Below, in pieces: positions 49,621 through 57,695 of a DNA stretch of 64,000 nucleotides. Location of the stretch: the NCBI GenBank assembly GCA_964638635.1, contig CAZXAQ010000013.1:1-64000 (forward strand), read 5' to 3'. The notes under the pieces were generated by a model. The model worked only from the letters and a program-made list of their open reading frames with translations. It was not told the DNA's origin and made no database searches. Position 1 is the first letter of the stretch. Each line of letters opens with the position of its first letter. The position numbers were made by a program, and so were the translations under genes. This stretch comes from SZUA-430 sp964638635. Lineage in GTDB: Bacteria > Pseudomonadota > Alphaproteobacteria > Micropepsales > Micropepsaceae.

Positions 49621-50829
49621 ATGAACGATGTAAGTGCACAGCGGGCGACCGCGGCGAGTGAGATCGAGCAAACGCTTGGGGTGGGGCGCTCGGCGAAGCC
49701 GTGGTGGCGGCGCTGGTGGGTGATTGCGATTGCGCTTCTGGTCCTCGCGCTGATTGCGTGGTGGGTGCTCACGCCCGCGAAGAAGACCGAGTACGTCAAC
49801 GGCAAGGCTGAGATCGCGACGATCCGGGCTTTGGTGACAGCGACTGGAACGCTGCAGCCGATCGACAAGGTGACGGTTGGCGCCGAAGTCTCGGGGCGTC
49901 TGGACGAGATTTATGTCGACTTCAACGACCGCGTGACCAAGGGACAGGTCATCGCGCGCATCAACACCGACGAGCTGAAAGCGCGCGCGGTGCAGGCGCG
50001 AGCGAGCGTGTCGCAGGCGGAAGCCAATTTGGCGAAGGCGGAAAACGATTTGCGGCGGGCGACCGAGCTGCGCGCGAAGGGTTTTGCGTCGCAGTCGATC
50101 TATGACGCGGCGCTTGCTTCACGCAATGCGCTCAGGGCCACGTTGAACACGGCGCGCGCACAAGCAGATCAAACGGAAGCGAACCTTGCCAAGGCAGCGA
50201 TCCGGTCGCCGATCGACGGGATCGTGCTCGACCGGAAGATCGAGCGCGGGCAAACGGTGACTGCTGGGTTCCAGACGCCCGAACTGTTCGTCATCGCGTC
50301 GGACCTCAAGAAGCTTGAGCTTACGATCGATGTCGACGAAGCAGATATCGGCGAGGTTGCGGTCGGCCAGCAAGCGACGTTCACGGTCGACGCCTATCCG
50401 GCGCAGACGTTCAACGCGAAAGTCGTCGAGCTTCGCAATGCGGCGCGGACGATTCAGAACGTGGTCACGTATCAGGGCGTTCTGAGCGTCGAGAACGAGA
50501 AGGGGCTCTTGAAGCCCGGCATGACGGCGACGGCCGATATCACGGTCAAGGTCGCGGAGAACGTGATGAGCGTGCCGAACGGCGCTTTGCGCTTCACGCC
50601 GCAAGCGGACACGCCGCCGGCGGGCATGATCCCACAGGCGACCACCGCACCTGCGGACCCCATCGCGACCGGCAAGGGCCAGGTGTGGACGCTGGGCAAG
50701 GATGGCAAGCCTGCCTCGCAAGACGTGACGCTCGGCATCACCGACGGGCGGCGTACGCAAGTCACCAGCGCGAACGTGAAGGCGGGGGACGAGTTCATTC
50801 TCGATATCGCGCGCAACGGGCAGAAGTAG
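49621..50829 (+). CDS. Periplasmic adaptor subunit, MacA-like (HlyD/RND-type MFP)
   Basis: 402 residues. One inner-membrane helix (VIAIALLVLALIAWWVLTPA) follows a short cytoplasmic N-terminus. The lipoyl domain halves (GTLQPIDKVTVGAEVSGRLD and SPIDGIVLDRKIERGQTVTA) flank an alpha-helical hairpin (QAEANLAKAENDLRRATELR). Beta-barrel and membrane-proximal domains follow. It bridges MacB-type ABC permeases to an outer-membrane channel. A Pro-rich loop (~residue 325-345) interrupts the C-terminal domain. No TolC gene lies nearby. Confidence 0.9.
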   Translation: MNDVSAQRATAASEIEQTLGVGRSAKPWWRRWWVIAIALLVLALIAWWVLTPAKKTEYVNGKAEIATIRALVTATGTLQPIDKVTVGAEVSGRLDEIYVDFNDRVTKGQVIARINTDELKARAVQARASVSQAEANLAKAENDLRRATELRAKGFASQSIYDAALASRNALRATLNTARAQADQTEANLAKAAIRSPIDGIVLDRKIERGQTVTAGFQTPELFVIASDLKKLELTIDVDEADIGEVAVGQQATFTVDAYPAQTFNAKVVELRNAARTIQNVVTYQGVLSVENEKGLLKPGMTATADITVKVAENVMSVPNGALRFTPQADTPPAGMIPQATTAPADPIATGKGQVWTLGKDGKPASQDVTLGITDGRRTQVTSANVKAGDEFILDIARNGQK

Positions 50830-50833
50830 CGCC

Positions 50834-51541
50834 ATGGCCGACGCGCCGCTTATCCGTTTCGACCGCGTCTCGAAAATCTACGGCAAGGGCGAAACCGAGG
50901 TCCGGGCGCTCGACGGGGTGAGCCTTGCGATCAACGACGGCGAGTTCGTCGCGATCATGGGGCCGTCGGGCTCCGGCAAGTCGACGGCGATGAACATCCT
51001 CGGCTGTCTCGATACGCCGACGAGCGGTCAGTACTATTTCCGCGGCATCGATGTCGGGACGCTGTCGCGGTCGCAGCGCGCGCTTCTCCGGCGCAACTAT
51101 ATCGGCTTCGTGTTTCAGGGGTTCAATCTGCTCAAGCGCACGACGGCGCGCGAGAACCTGGAGCTGCCGTTGATCTATCGCGGCGAGCCTGCGGCGGTGC
51201 GCAAGACCCAGGCCTTGAAGGCGCTCGACCTTGTCGGGCTCGGCGACCGCGCCAATCATACGTCGTCGGAGCTGTCGGGCGGGCAGCAGCAGCGCGTCGC
51301 CATTGCGCGCGCGTTGGTGACGGAGCCCGCGGTGATCTTCGCCGACGAGCCGACCGGCAACCTCGACTCGTCGCGCAGTCACGAAATCATGAAGCTGCTT
51401 GAAGATTTGAACACGCGGCGCAAGATCACGATTGTGCTCGTCACGCATGAGGAAGACATTGCGGCTTACGCGAAGCGGCAAATCCGGTTCCGTGACGGCA
51501 AGATCGCGTCGGACACACTGACGCAAAAGGCAGCCGAATGA
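50834..51541 (+). CDS. ABC transporter ATP-binding protein, MacB/LolD type
   Basis: 235 residues: EVRALDGVSLAINDGEFVAI, GPSGSGKSTAMNILGCLDTP (Walker A), ELSGGQQQRVAIARALVTEP (signature), VIFADEPTGNLDSSRSHEIM (Walker B), IVLVTHEEDIAAYAKRQIRF. It energises the following MacB-like permease. It starts 4 nt after the adaptor gene and overlaps the permease start by 4 nt. Confidence 0.92.
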   Translation: MADAPLIRFDRVSKIYGKGETEVRALDGVSLAINDGEFVAIMGPSGSGKSTAMNILGCLDTPTSGQYYFRGIDVGTLSRSQRALLRRNYIGFVFQGFNLLKRTTARENLELPLIYRGEPAAVRKTQALKALDLVGLGDRANHTSSELSGGQQQRVAIARALVTEPAVIFADEPTGNLDSSRSHEIMKLLEDLNTRRKITIVLVTHEEDIAAYAKRQIRFRDGKIASDTLTQKAAE

Positions 51542-52746
51542 TCTGGACCACCCTCCAGCTTGCATGGCGGGAGTTGCGAGCGAACCTGCTTCGGTCGCTG
51601 CTCACGACGCTCGGCATCATCGTGGGTGTGGCGGCGGTCGTGACCGTGGTGACGCTCGGCCAGGGGCTGACGATGAAGGTGACCGCCGACATCGCATCGA
51701 TGGGGCGGAATCTGTTGTTTGTTGTGCCGTTCACGCCGCAACGCGCGGGGCCCGCCACACCGCAAACGCCGTTCAAGATGGACGATGCGCATGCGATCGA
51801 GCGCGAGATACAAGGCGTTCTGGCTGTCGCGCCGTCGGCGATCAAGCAGACGCAGGCGGTCTACGGCTCGAACAACTGGCAGGTCGCGGTCAACGGCACG
51901 ACGAACGCGTATATGACGGTGCGCGAATGGGGCATCGCGCTGGGGCGGCCGTTCAGCGAGAGCGAAGAGCGCGGCGGACGTGCGGTTTGCATCCTGGGTC
52001 AAACGCCGCGCAAGGAACTCTTCGGGCAGCAGAACCCGCTTGGGGCGTCGATCCGGCTTGGGCAGACTACGTCGTGCGAGGTGATCGCCGTTTTGGCCGC
52101 GAAGGGTCAGTCCACGTTCGGGCAGGACCAGGACGACACGATTTTGATGCCGATCCTTGCCGTGCAGCGGCGCATGACTGGCAACGACGACGTGCAGCAG
52201 ATTCAGCTATCGGCGGTCAGTGCCGAACAAGTGAAGCCGGTGCAAGAAGCGATTGCGGTGCTGTTTCGGGAGCGGCGGCGCATTCGGGCGGGCGAGCAGG
52301 ACAATTTTTTCATCCGCGATTTGCAGTCGGTGTCGAGCCTCGTCGACTCGACGGCGGCTCTTCTGACGGCAGGCTTGTCGGCCGTTGCCGCGATCAGCCT
52401 TCTGGTCGGCGGGATTGGGATCATGAACATCATGCTCGTTTCCGTGACGGAGCGGACGCGCGAGATTGGGATCCGTCTTGCGATCGGCGCGCTTGAGCGT
52501 GACGTGCTGCTGCAGTTCCTGATCGAGGCCGTGTTGTTGTCGTGCGTCGGCGGCTTGATCGGCGCGGGCCTCGGGCTCGCGGGGTCGGCCGCGATCGCCT
52601 ACGCGATTAGCGTGCCGTTCGTGCTCAGTCCTTGGGTAGTCGTTGTGGCGTTCGCGTTTTCGGCGGCGGTCGGGATCGTGTTCGGCTTCTTCCCGGCGCG
52701 GCGCGCGGCGGGCCTCGATCCGATCGAGGCCCTGCGCTACGAGTAG
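51538..52746 (+). CDS. ABC transporter permease, MacB/FtsX type
   Basis: 402 residues with four transmembrane segments in the MacB arrangement: LLRSLLTTLGIIVGVAAVVT, a ~220-residue periplasmic domain, then SLLVGGIGIMNIMLVSVTER and two C-terminal helices (VVVVAFAFSAAVGIVFGFFP with the ARRAAGLDPIEALRYE tail). With the adaptor and ATPase it forms a tripartite MacAB-type pump for peptides, macrolides or lipids; the substrate is not evident. Confidence 0.92.
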   Translation: MIWTTLQLAWRELRANLLRSLLTTLGIIVGVAAVVTVVTLGQGLTMKVTADIASMGRNLLFVVPFTPQRAGPATPQTPFKMDDAHAIEREIQGVLAVAPSAIKQTQAVYGSNNWQVAVNGTTNAYMTVREWGIALGRPFSESEERGGRAVCILGQTPRKELFGQQNPLGASIRLGQTTSCEVIAVLAAKGQSTFGQDQDDTILMPILAVQRRMTGNDDVQQIQLSAVSAEQVKPVQEAIAVLFRERRRIRAGEQDNFFIRDLQSVSSLVDSTAALLTAGLSAVAAISLLVGGIGIMNIMLVSVTERTREIGIRLAIGALERDVLLQFLIEAVLLSCVGGLIGAGLGLAGSAAIAYAISVPFVLSPWVVVVAFAFSAAVGIVFGFFPARRAAGLDPIEALRYE

Positions 52747-52747
52747 T

Positions 52748-53803
52748 TCAGAATTTCTTCGGCGGGGCCGGAGGTGCGGGCGGCGTTGGAGCTGCCGGCG
52801 CCGGCTGACCTTGGTTCAGCGCCTTGAAGTTGCCGGAGCCCGCGATTTCCTCATCGAGATTGCCGGAGTACGAGCCGACCGTGACGTCGCCCGAACCCAT
52901 GATCTCGACGCGCGGATTGACCGCGTGGCCCTTGAACATGACGTCGCCCGAGCCTGCGATTTGAACCGAGAACGACGTCGCTTGGCCGCCCTCAATCAAG
53001 ACGCCGCCGGAGCCCGCGATCTCGAGTTCGACGGGACCGTTGATCTGCGCCACGCGGATGTCGCCCGAGCCCGCAACCTCAGCCGACAGGCCGCCCGTGA
53101 GCGGGCCCAAGGTGACGCCACCGCCGCCGGCGATCTCAATCTCGGCCGCTTGCGCGGAGGCGGCGGATATGTTGCCGGAGCCCGCGACTTCGATGTCGAT
53201 TGTTTCCTTGACGGCGCCGAGATCAATACGGCCTGAGCCTGCGATCGAGACCTTGGCGTTTTGCACGCGGCCAAAGCGGGCCTTTACGGCGTGACCTTCG
53301 ATGCGCAAGGGCGCGTCCAAGTCGCCCGCATTCACCTGACCGATGATGCCGTCGATGTCGTAGGGCGTGCCGACCGGGGCGGTGACGCGCACCTGCAGAT
53401 CTTGCGCTTTGCGATCGCGCGACCACATGTTGAACAGGTTCCAGGGGAACCAAGCTTCTTCTTCATCCGAGTCGAGGCGGATTACGAGTTCGTCGCCGAC
53501 ACTGCGGACATGGAACTCTTTCATGGTCTCGGGCTTGCCGCTCGCTTGCACGCGGACGGGGCCTGGCTGCGGTACGGTGATCAGTTCGACTTGGGCGACC
53601 AGATTGTCGATGCGGACGCGACGAACCGAATAGGATTGATCGACCGGGCCCGCCTTTCCGGTAACGGACGGACCGGTTGCGAGAAGATTTGTCAGACCGG
53701 CGAGGGCTGGCATTTCCATGCGGCCTTGAACCTGGCTCATGGTCGCAAGGCTGCCGGCGCCGACAGCCACGCTGACGACGCCGAGTTTGACGAGGAAGCT
53801 CAT
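52748..53803 (-). CDS. Head-GIN/DUF2807 beta-solenoid protein
   Basis: 351 residues. After a hydrophobic N-terminus (FLVKLGVVSVAVGAGSLATM) and a linker, the body is a DUF2807 head-GIN region with about seven repeats in which GSG or GGG recurs every ~20 residues (VSIAGSGRIDLGAVKETIDI, EVAGSGNISAASAQAAEIEI, EVAGSGDIRVAQINGPVELE, QIAGSGDVMFKGHAVNPRVE). This is the pattern of a right-handed beta-helix. The C-terminus is Pro/Ala-rich. The exported region is probably periplasmic or surface-exposed; adhesin-like names exist for the family but function is untested. It is preceded by a 58-residue ORF 4 nt upstream. Confidence 0.8.
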   Translation of the reverse strand: MSFLVKLGVVSVAVGAGSLATMSQVQGRMEMPALAGLTNLLATGPSVTGKAGPVDQSYSVRRVRIDNLVAQVELITVPQPGPVRVQASGKPETMKEFHVRSVGDELVIRLDSDEEEAWFPWNLFNMWSRDRKAQDLQVRVTAPVGTPYDIDGIIGQVNAGDLDAPLRIEGHAVKARFGRVQNAKVSIAGSGRIDLGAVKETIDIEVAGSGNISAASAQAAEIEIAGGGGVTLGPLTGGLSAEVAGSGDIRVAQINGPVELEIAGSGGVLIEGGQATSFSVQIAGSGDVMFKGHAVNPRVEIMGSGDVTVGSYSGNLDEEIAGSGNFKALNQGQPAPAAPTPPAPPAPPKKF

Positions 53804-53807
53804 GAAA

Positions 53808-53984
53808 TTATCGTCCTGTGAACGGCTGTGTGCCGCTGCTCAGCGGTTGGGTTTGCAGGACCGAGGCGGGCTGAGGCGCCTTCAGGTCCGCGAAGATGAT
53901 CATCCCGGAAAGACCAATGAGCCCGAAGCCGGAGGCGACAGCCAGGGCGGCTGCCAACACGAACTTTGCGATCAAGCTGGTCAT
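53808..53984 (-). CDS. Small membrane protein upstream of the head-GIN gene
   Basis: 58 residues, opening MTSLIAKFVLAAALAVASGF and continuing GLIGLSGMIIFADLK. Start ATG 53984 has GGAG 6 nt upstream, and the stop lies 4 nt before the head-GIN ATG, so the two are probably translated from one message. The N-terminal ~30 residues form a hydrophobic helix; the rest is polar and Pro/Gln-rich (QPASVLQTQPLSSGTQPFTG). It could be a signal-anchored accessory. Not recognised as a known family. Confidence 0.6.
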   Translation of the reverse strand: MTSLIAKFVLAAALAVASGFGLIGLSGMIIFADLKAPQPASVLQTQPLSSGTQPFTGR

Positions 53985-54039
53985 AGGTGCTCCCCATGAG
54001 TAATCAGATCATAGTGTGAAGTGTATAATAGGTCGTTCG

Positions 54040-54468
54040 TCAGGTTTCAAGGGGGTTTCGACTGGAACCGGCATCCGTGGCGTTTTTGCCGCTCGTCAGG
54101 CGGCCAAGCTCGGCCACGCGGGCGGAATCCAGGTATTCCTCAAGCCGGGCGATGCGGCCGTCCCTGACCTCCACGATGATGCAGGCGGGCATGGAGAAGG
54201 GGCCGCCGGCCGTTACGGCTTCGAGCGTGTGTTGCTGGAGGAAGCCGCCGGGGATCGCGACACGGCGGTGAACGCGGTAGCGGCGGCCGCTAAGGTTACG
54301 CCCCATCCAGGCCATGACGCGCAGGTTCTCTTCGACCGCTTGTTCCTTCAGGTCGTGGCTGTGCCAGATGCGCGCGTCGGGCGCGTAGATCGCCTTTACG
54401 GCCTCGATGTCGCCGCGTTCAACCGCGCTGAAAAAACGCTCGGCGAGGTCGAGCGCGTCTTGGGTCAC
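54040..54468 (-). CDS. NTF2-like (SnoaL-type) protein, translationally coupled to an OmpR regulator
   Basis: 142 residues with an NTF2-like fold: ALDLAERFFSAVERGDIEAV, KAIYAPDARIWHSHDLKEQA, GRRYRVHRRVAIPGGFLQQH, and CIIVEVRDGRIARLEEYLDS. Such domains host small-molecule isomerases, cyclases or nuclear-transport-like roles; no substrate is evident. The start GTG 54468 forms GTGA with the response regulator's stop, indicating coupling. The longer ORF to 54600 starts inside the regulator and is not expected. Confidence 0.75.
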   Translation of the reverse strand: MTQDALDLAERFFSAVERGDIEAVKAIYAPDARIWHSHDLKEQAVEENLRVMAWMGRNLSGRRYRVHRRVAIPGGFLQQHTLEAVTAGGPFSMPACIIVEVRDGRIARLEEYLDSARVAELGRLTSGKNATDAGSSRNPLET

Positions 54469-55151
54469 GGCACGAGGCGGTAGCCGCCGCTTTCGGTGAC
54501 GAGCAATTTCGCATGCGTCGGATCGTTTTCGATCTTTTGGCGCAAGCGGTAGATGTGGGTCTCGAGCGTGTGCGTCGTGACCGCGGGATTGTAGCCCCAC
54601 ACCTCGTGCAGCAGCACTTCGCGGCCCACGACCTTGTCGCCAGCGCGGTAGAGGAATTTCAGGATCGACGTTTCTTTTTCGGTGAGGCGGACCTTCGTGT
54701 TGTTCGGGCCCGTGAGGAGTTTTGCCGACGGGCGAAACGCGTATTGGCCGATCTTGAAGACAGCATCTTCGCTTTGTGCGTGGCTGCGCAAATGCGCGCG
54801 TATACGGGCGAGCAGGATTGCGAACTTGAAGGGCTTCGTGACGTAGTCGTTCGCGCCTGCTTCAAGGCCGAAGACTTCGTCGGATTCCGCCACGTGGCCG
54901 GTCAGCATAATGATCGGACAGCGCACGCCCCCCTTGCGCATCAGGCGGCAGACTTCGCGGCCGTCGAGGTCGGGCAGGCCTACGTCCAGGATCACCAAAT
55001 CGGGTAGCTCCGCCTTGGCCTTCTCAAGCGCGGCGGCGCCCGTCGCCGCGTCGGCGACGATGAATTCCGACAGCAAATCCAGCTGTTCCTTTAGGGATTC
55101 GCGGAGGGCGTTGTCGTCGTCGACGAGGAGAACGCGGCGGGGCGTGGTCAT
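54465..55151 (-). CDS. OmpR/PhoB-type response regulator (orphan)
   Basis: 228 residues. Receiver domain: VLLVDDDNALRESLKEQLDL, phospho-acceptor Asp in LVILDVGLPDLDGREVCRLM, LTGH and VTKPFKFAILLARI. Winged-helix DNA-binding domain: VRLTEKETSILKFLYRAGDK, VGREVLLHEVWGYNPAVTTH, TLETHIYRLRQKIENDPTHA. No sensor kinase gene is adjacent; the neighbours are an NTF2-like gene on one side and divergent ribA on the other, so the cognate kinase must be elsewhere. Its regulon is unknown. Confidence 0.88.
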   Translation of the reverse strand: MTTPRRVLLVDDDNALRESLKEQLDLLSEFIVADAATGAAALEKAKAELPDLVILDVGLPDLDGREVCRLMRKGGVRCPIIMLTGHVAESDEVFGLEAGANDYVTKPFKFAILLARIRAHLRSHAQSEDAVFKIGQYAFRPSAKLLTGPNNTKVRLTEKETSILKFLYRAGDKVVGREVLLHEVWGYNPAVTTHTLETHIYRLRQKIENDPTHAKLLVTESGGYRLVP

Positions 55152-55226
55152 TGGTCTCTTAAGGCCATGATTTGCGAGGGTCTCTGTCTAAGCTATAGCA
55201 GGTCCTTGTTCGAGAGCGGGAGAGGC

Positions 55227-56396
55227 ATGAAATTGATAGCGCGCAAAAGGCCGAAGAGGCGCGCTCGCGGAACTGTGAACGCGAAAACGACCCTGGCCGA
55301 GCGCATGCTTGGGGCTGCGGTCGCGGTCGATCGTGCTTCGGCTGAGCTTCGGCGCGGCTTGCCTGTGCTTGTTTTGCCGCCCAAGGGTTCCGCCTCGCTT
55401 GTGGTGGCGGCTGAGCTTGCGTGTCCCGCGACTTTGGACGCTCTTGCGATGTGGTCGGGGACACAACCACGGGTTCTTTTGACCCACCATCGCGCCGCAA
55501 CGCTCAAGATTCGTCTCTATACGGACGAGGTGGTCGCGGTGCCTCTGCCGCGCGTGGACGCTGCGCGCGCGGCGCAGGCGCTCGCCGACCCGACGCGCGA
55601 TCTCCGCGATCCGATGATGGGGCCGTGGCAGGCGCTGCGTGAGCCCCTGCCCGGCGCCGCCAAAGCCGCGATCAAGCTTGCGAAGATCGCCGAGCTTCTT
55701 CCGGCCGTGGTGGAGGTGCCGATCAAGAGCGCGGCCGTCAAGCGGCTCGCAGCGCGCGAGGGCATACCTCTTGTCGCCGCGGGCGAGATCGCGAAGTTTG
55801 AAGCGCCGATCTCGTTCAAGGTTGCCGCACGGGCGCGGCTGCCGCTTGCGGGCGCGGAGGATACGCATGTGTTGGCGTTCCGGCCGACGAACGGCGGACG
55901 GGAGCATTTGGCACTGATCGTCGGCTCGCCGGAGCCGCCGGGGCCCGCGCTGGTGCGGCTGCATTCGGAGTGTTTGACGGGCGATCTTTTGGGCTCGCTG
56001 AAATGCGATTGCGGCGATCAGCTGCGCGGCGCGATTGCGGCGATCGGAAAGGCCGGGCATGGGATCTTGCTCTACCTCGCGCAAGAGGGCCGCGGGATTG
56101 GGCTCATCAACAAGCTCAAGGCGTATGAGCTGCAGGACCAAGGGTTCGACACGATCGAGGCCAATCAGCGTTTGGGCTTCGAGGCGGACGAGCGCGAGTT
56201 TGCGGCCGCGGCGGAGATGTTGACCTATCTCGGGTTCTCTTCGGTGCGGCTGCTCACGAACAATCCGGACAAGGTCGCGGCACTCTCGCGGTTCGGGATC
56301 AATGTCGTCGAGCGCGTGCCGCACAGCTTTCCGACGAACCCGCACAACGAAGCTTATCTCGCAACGAAGAAGGCGAAGGCCGGGCACCTGACCTAA
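55227..56396 (+). CDS. ribA: GTP cyclohydrolase II with degenerate N-terminal domain
   Basis: 389 residues. The C-terminal ~200 residues are a complete GTP cyclohydrolase II: zinc ligands in LHSECLTGDLLGSLKCDCGD, substrate loop YLAQEGRGIGLINKLKAYEL, and LGFEADEREF then VRLLTNNPDKVAALSRFGIN. It opens GTP to start riboflavin synthesis. The N-terminal ~175 residues resemble a DHBP synthase relic without the acidic catalytic motif, as in many alphaproteobacterial RibA proteins. Start ATG 55227 with GGGAGAGG upstream. It diverges from the orphan response regulator across 75 bp; no FMN riboswitch fits there. Confidence 0.9.
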   Translation: MKLIARKRPKRRARGTVNAKTTLAERMLGAAVAVDRASAELRRGLPVLVLPPKGSASLVVAAELACPATLDALAMWSGTQPRVLLTHHRAATLKIRLYTDEVVAVPLPRVDAARAAQALADPTRDLRDPMMGPWQALREPLPGAAKAAIKLAKIAELLPAVVEVPIKSAAVKRLAAREGIPLVAAGEIAKFEAPISFKVAARARLPLAGAEDTHVLAFRPTNGGREHLALIVGSPEPPGPALVRLHSECLTGDLLGSLKCDCGDQLRGAIAAIGKAGHGILLYLAQEGRGIGLINKLKAYELQDQGFDTIEANQRLGFEADEREFAAAAEMLTYLGFSSVRLLTNNPDKVAALSRFGINVVERVPHSFPTNPHNEAYLATKKAKAGHLT

Positions 56397-57076
56397 GTGC
56401 GGCTGCCGAAGATCGCCGTGCCGACACGCACGTGCGTCGCGCCGAAGCCGATCGCGATTTCGTAGTCGCCGCTCATGCCCATGCTGAGTTCTCTAAGGCC
56501 CGCGTCGCGGGCGAGCTTCAGCAGCAACGCGAAATGCGGCGACGGTTCTTCGTCCGCGGGCGGGATGCACATAAGGCCGGAGACGGTGAGACCGTGCATC
56601 GTGCGGCATTTGTCGACGAAAGCCAGTGTGTCGCGCGGCGCGACGCCGGCTTTCTGCGGCTCTTCGCCGGTGTTCACCTGGACAAATAGTTTCACAGTCC
56701 GGCTGGCGCGCTTCAATTCGGCGCTCAGCGCTTCTGCAAGGCTGTCGCGGTCTAGCGTGTGGATTGCGTCGAAGAGGGCCACCGCGTCACGCGTCTTGTT
56801 CGATTGCAGCGGACCGATCAGATGCAACTCGAGGCTCGGGTGCGCGGCCTTCAGTGACGGGTACTTCGCCTTCGCTTCCTGGACACGATTCTCGCCGAAC
56901 GCCAGATGACCGGCGGCGATAGCCGCTTCGACGGCCGCTGCGTCGTGCGTCTTGGTTACCGCGATCAGCGTTACCTCTGCGGCTTTACGGCCGGCGCTTG
57001 CCGCCGCTTTTTCGATGCGGGTGCGGACGTCGCGGAGGTTCGCGGCAATGGTGTCGGCTGATAAGGTCGCGGTCAT
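56393..57076 (-). CDS. yggS: Pyridoxal phosphate homeostasis protein (YggS family)
   Basis: 227 residues, the PLP-binding TIM-barrel family: ATLSADTIAANLRDVRTRIE, VTLIAVTKTHDAAAVEAAIA with the PLP Lys, AFGENRVQEAKAKY, LHLIGPLQSNKTRDAVALFD, LFVQVNTGEEPQKAG, ELSMGMSGDYEIAIGFGATH. It buffers free PLP and influences amino-acid pools. Start ATG 57076 lies within the start region of the divergent thiE-like gene, so promoters must lie inside each other's coding sequence. Its stop overlaps ribA by 4 nt (convergent). Confidence 0.88.
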   Translation of the reverse strand: MTATLSADTIAANLRDVRTRIEKAAASAGRKAAEVTLIAVTKTHDAAAVEAAIAAGHLAFGENRVQEAKAKYPSLKAAHPSLELHLIGPLQSNKTRDAVALFDAIHTLDRDSLAEALSAELKRASRTVKLFVQVNTGEEPQKAGVAPRDTLAFVDKCRTMHGLTVSGLMCIPPADEEPSPHFALLLKLARDAGLRELSMGMSGDYEIAIGFGATHVRVGTAIFGSRT

Positions 57077-57086
57077 GCGGAGCGGG

Positions 57087-57695
57087 ATGAACGAGGCACA
57101 GGCCAAACTTGCACGCCAAGCGCGGGCGCTCAACATGCGCCATGCGCGCGGGCGGGCGTTGCCTGCGGTCGTTCTGATGACCGACGATATGCGCGTGGCG
57201 GATTGGGCGGCGGCCGCCGCCGCTTTGCCGCGCGGCAGTGCCGTTGTCGTGCGCCATCGCGATCCGGCGGACCGGGAGCGGTTGGCCCGGCAGCTGCAAC
57301 CGATTTGCCGGACGAGACGCGTTGCGTTGCTGATCGCAGACGACGCGGCCTTGGCGCAGCGGGTCGGAGCGGACGGCGTTCACCTGCCGGAGAAACGGAT
57401 TGCGAAATTGCCCGGCGTGCGGGCTCGGAACCGGCGGTGGCTCGTCACAAGCTCGGCGCACGATGCGGCGGCCATACGGCGCGCAAGAGACGCCGACGCT
57501 GTCTTCGTCTCGCCGGTCTTCGCCACGGCAAGCCACGTGGAGCGCGCCGCGCTCGGCGCGGTGAGGTTTGCCGCCATGGCGCGGGAGGGGCGCTTCGTCT
57601 ATGCGCTGGGGGGCATGGAAACGAAAACGATCCGGCGGCTGTTGGCGCACCGGGTCGTCGGCATTGGTTTGATTGGCGGGTGGGTTAGAAGTTGA
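57087..57695 (+). CDS. Thiamine phosphate synthase-like protein (ThiE/TenI)
   Basis: 202 residues. A TIM-barrel with HARGRALPAVVLMTDDMRVA, RTRRVALLIADDAALAQRVG, ADGVHLPEKRIAKLPGVRAR, VTSSAHDAAAIRRARDADAV, FVSPVFATASHVERAALGAV and VYALGGMETKTIRRLLAHRV. It would join HMP-PP and HET-P, or be the TenI paralogue; the classic pyrophosphate-binding glycines are partly changed, so catalysis is uncertain. I chose ATG 57087 (GGAG at 4 nt) over 57075. It overlaps the convergent porin gene by 11 nt at its 3' end. Confidence 0.75.
   Translation: MNEAQAKLARQARALNMRHARGRALPAVVLMTDDMRVADWAAAAAALPRGSAVVVRHRDPADRERLARQLQPICRTRRVALLIADDAALAQRVGADGVHLPEKRIAKLPGVRARNRRWLVTSSAHDAAAIRRARDADAVFVSPVFATASHVERAALGAVRFAAMAREGRFVYALGGMETKTIRRLLAHRVVGIGLIGGWVRS

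Noticed and set aside
55152..55226. FMN riboswitch upstream of ribA
   Set aside because: The gap is only 75 nt, too short for the RFN element, and none of its conserved blocks are visible.
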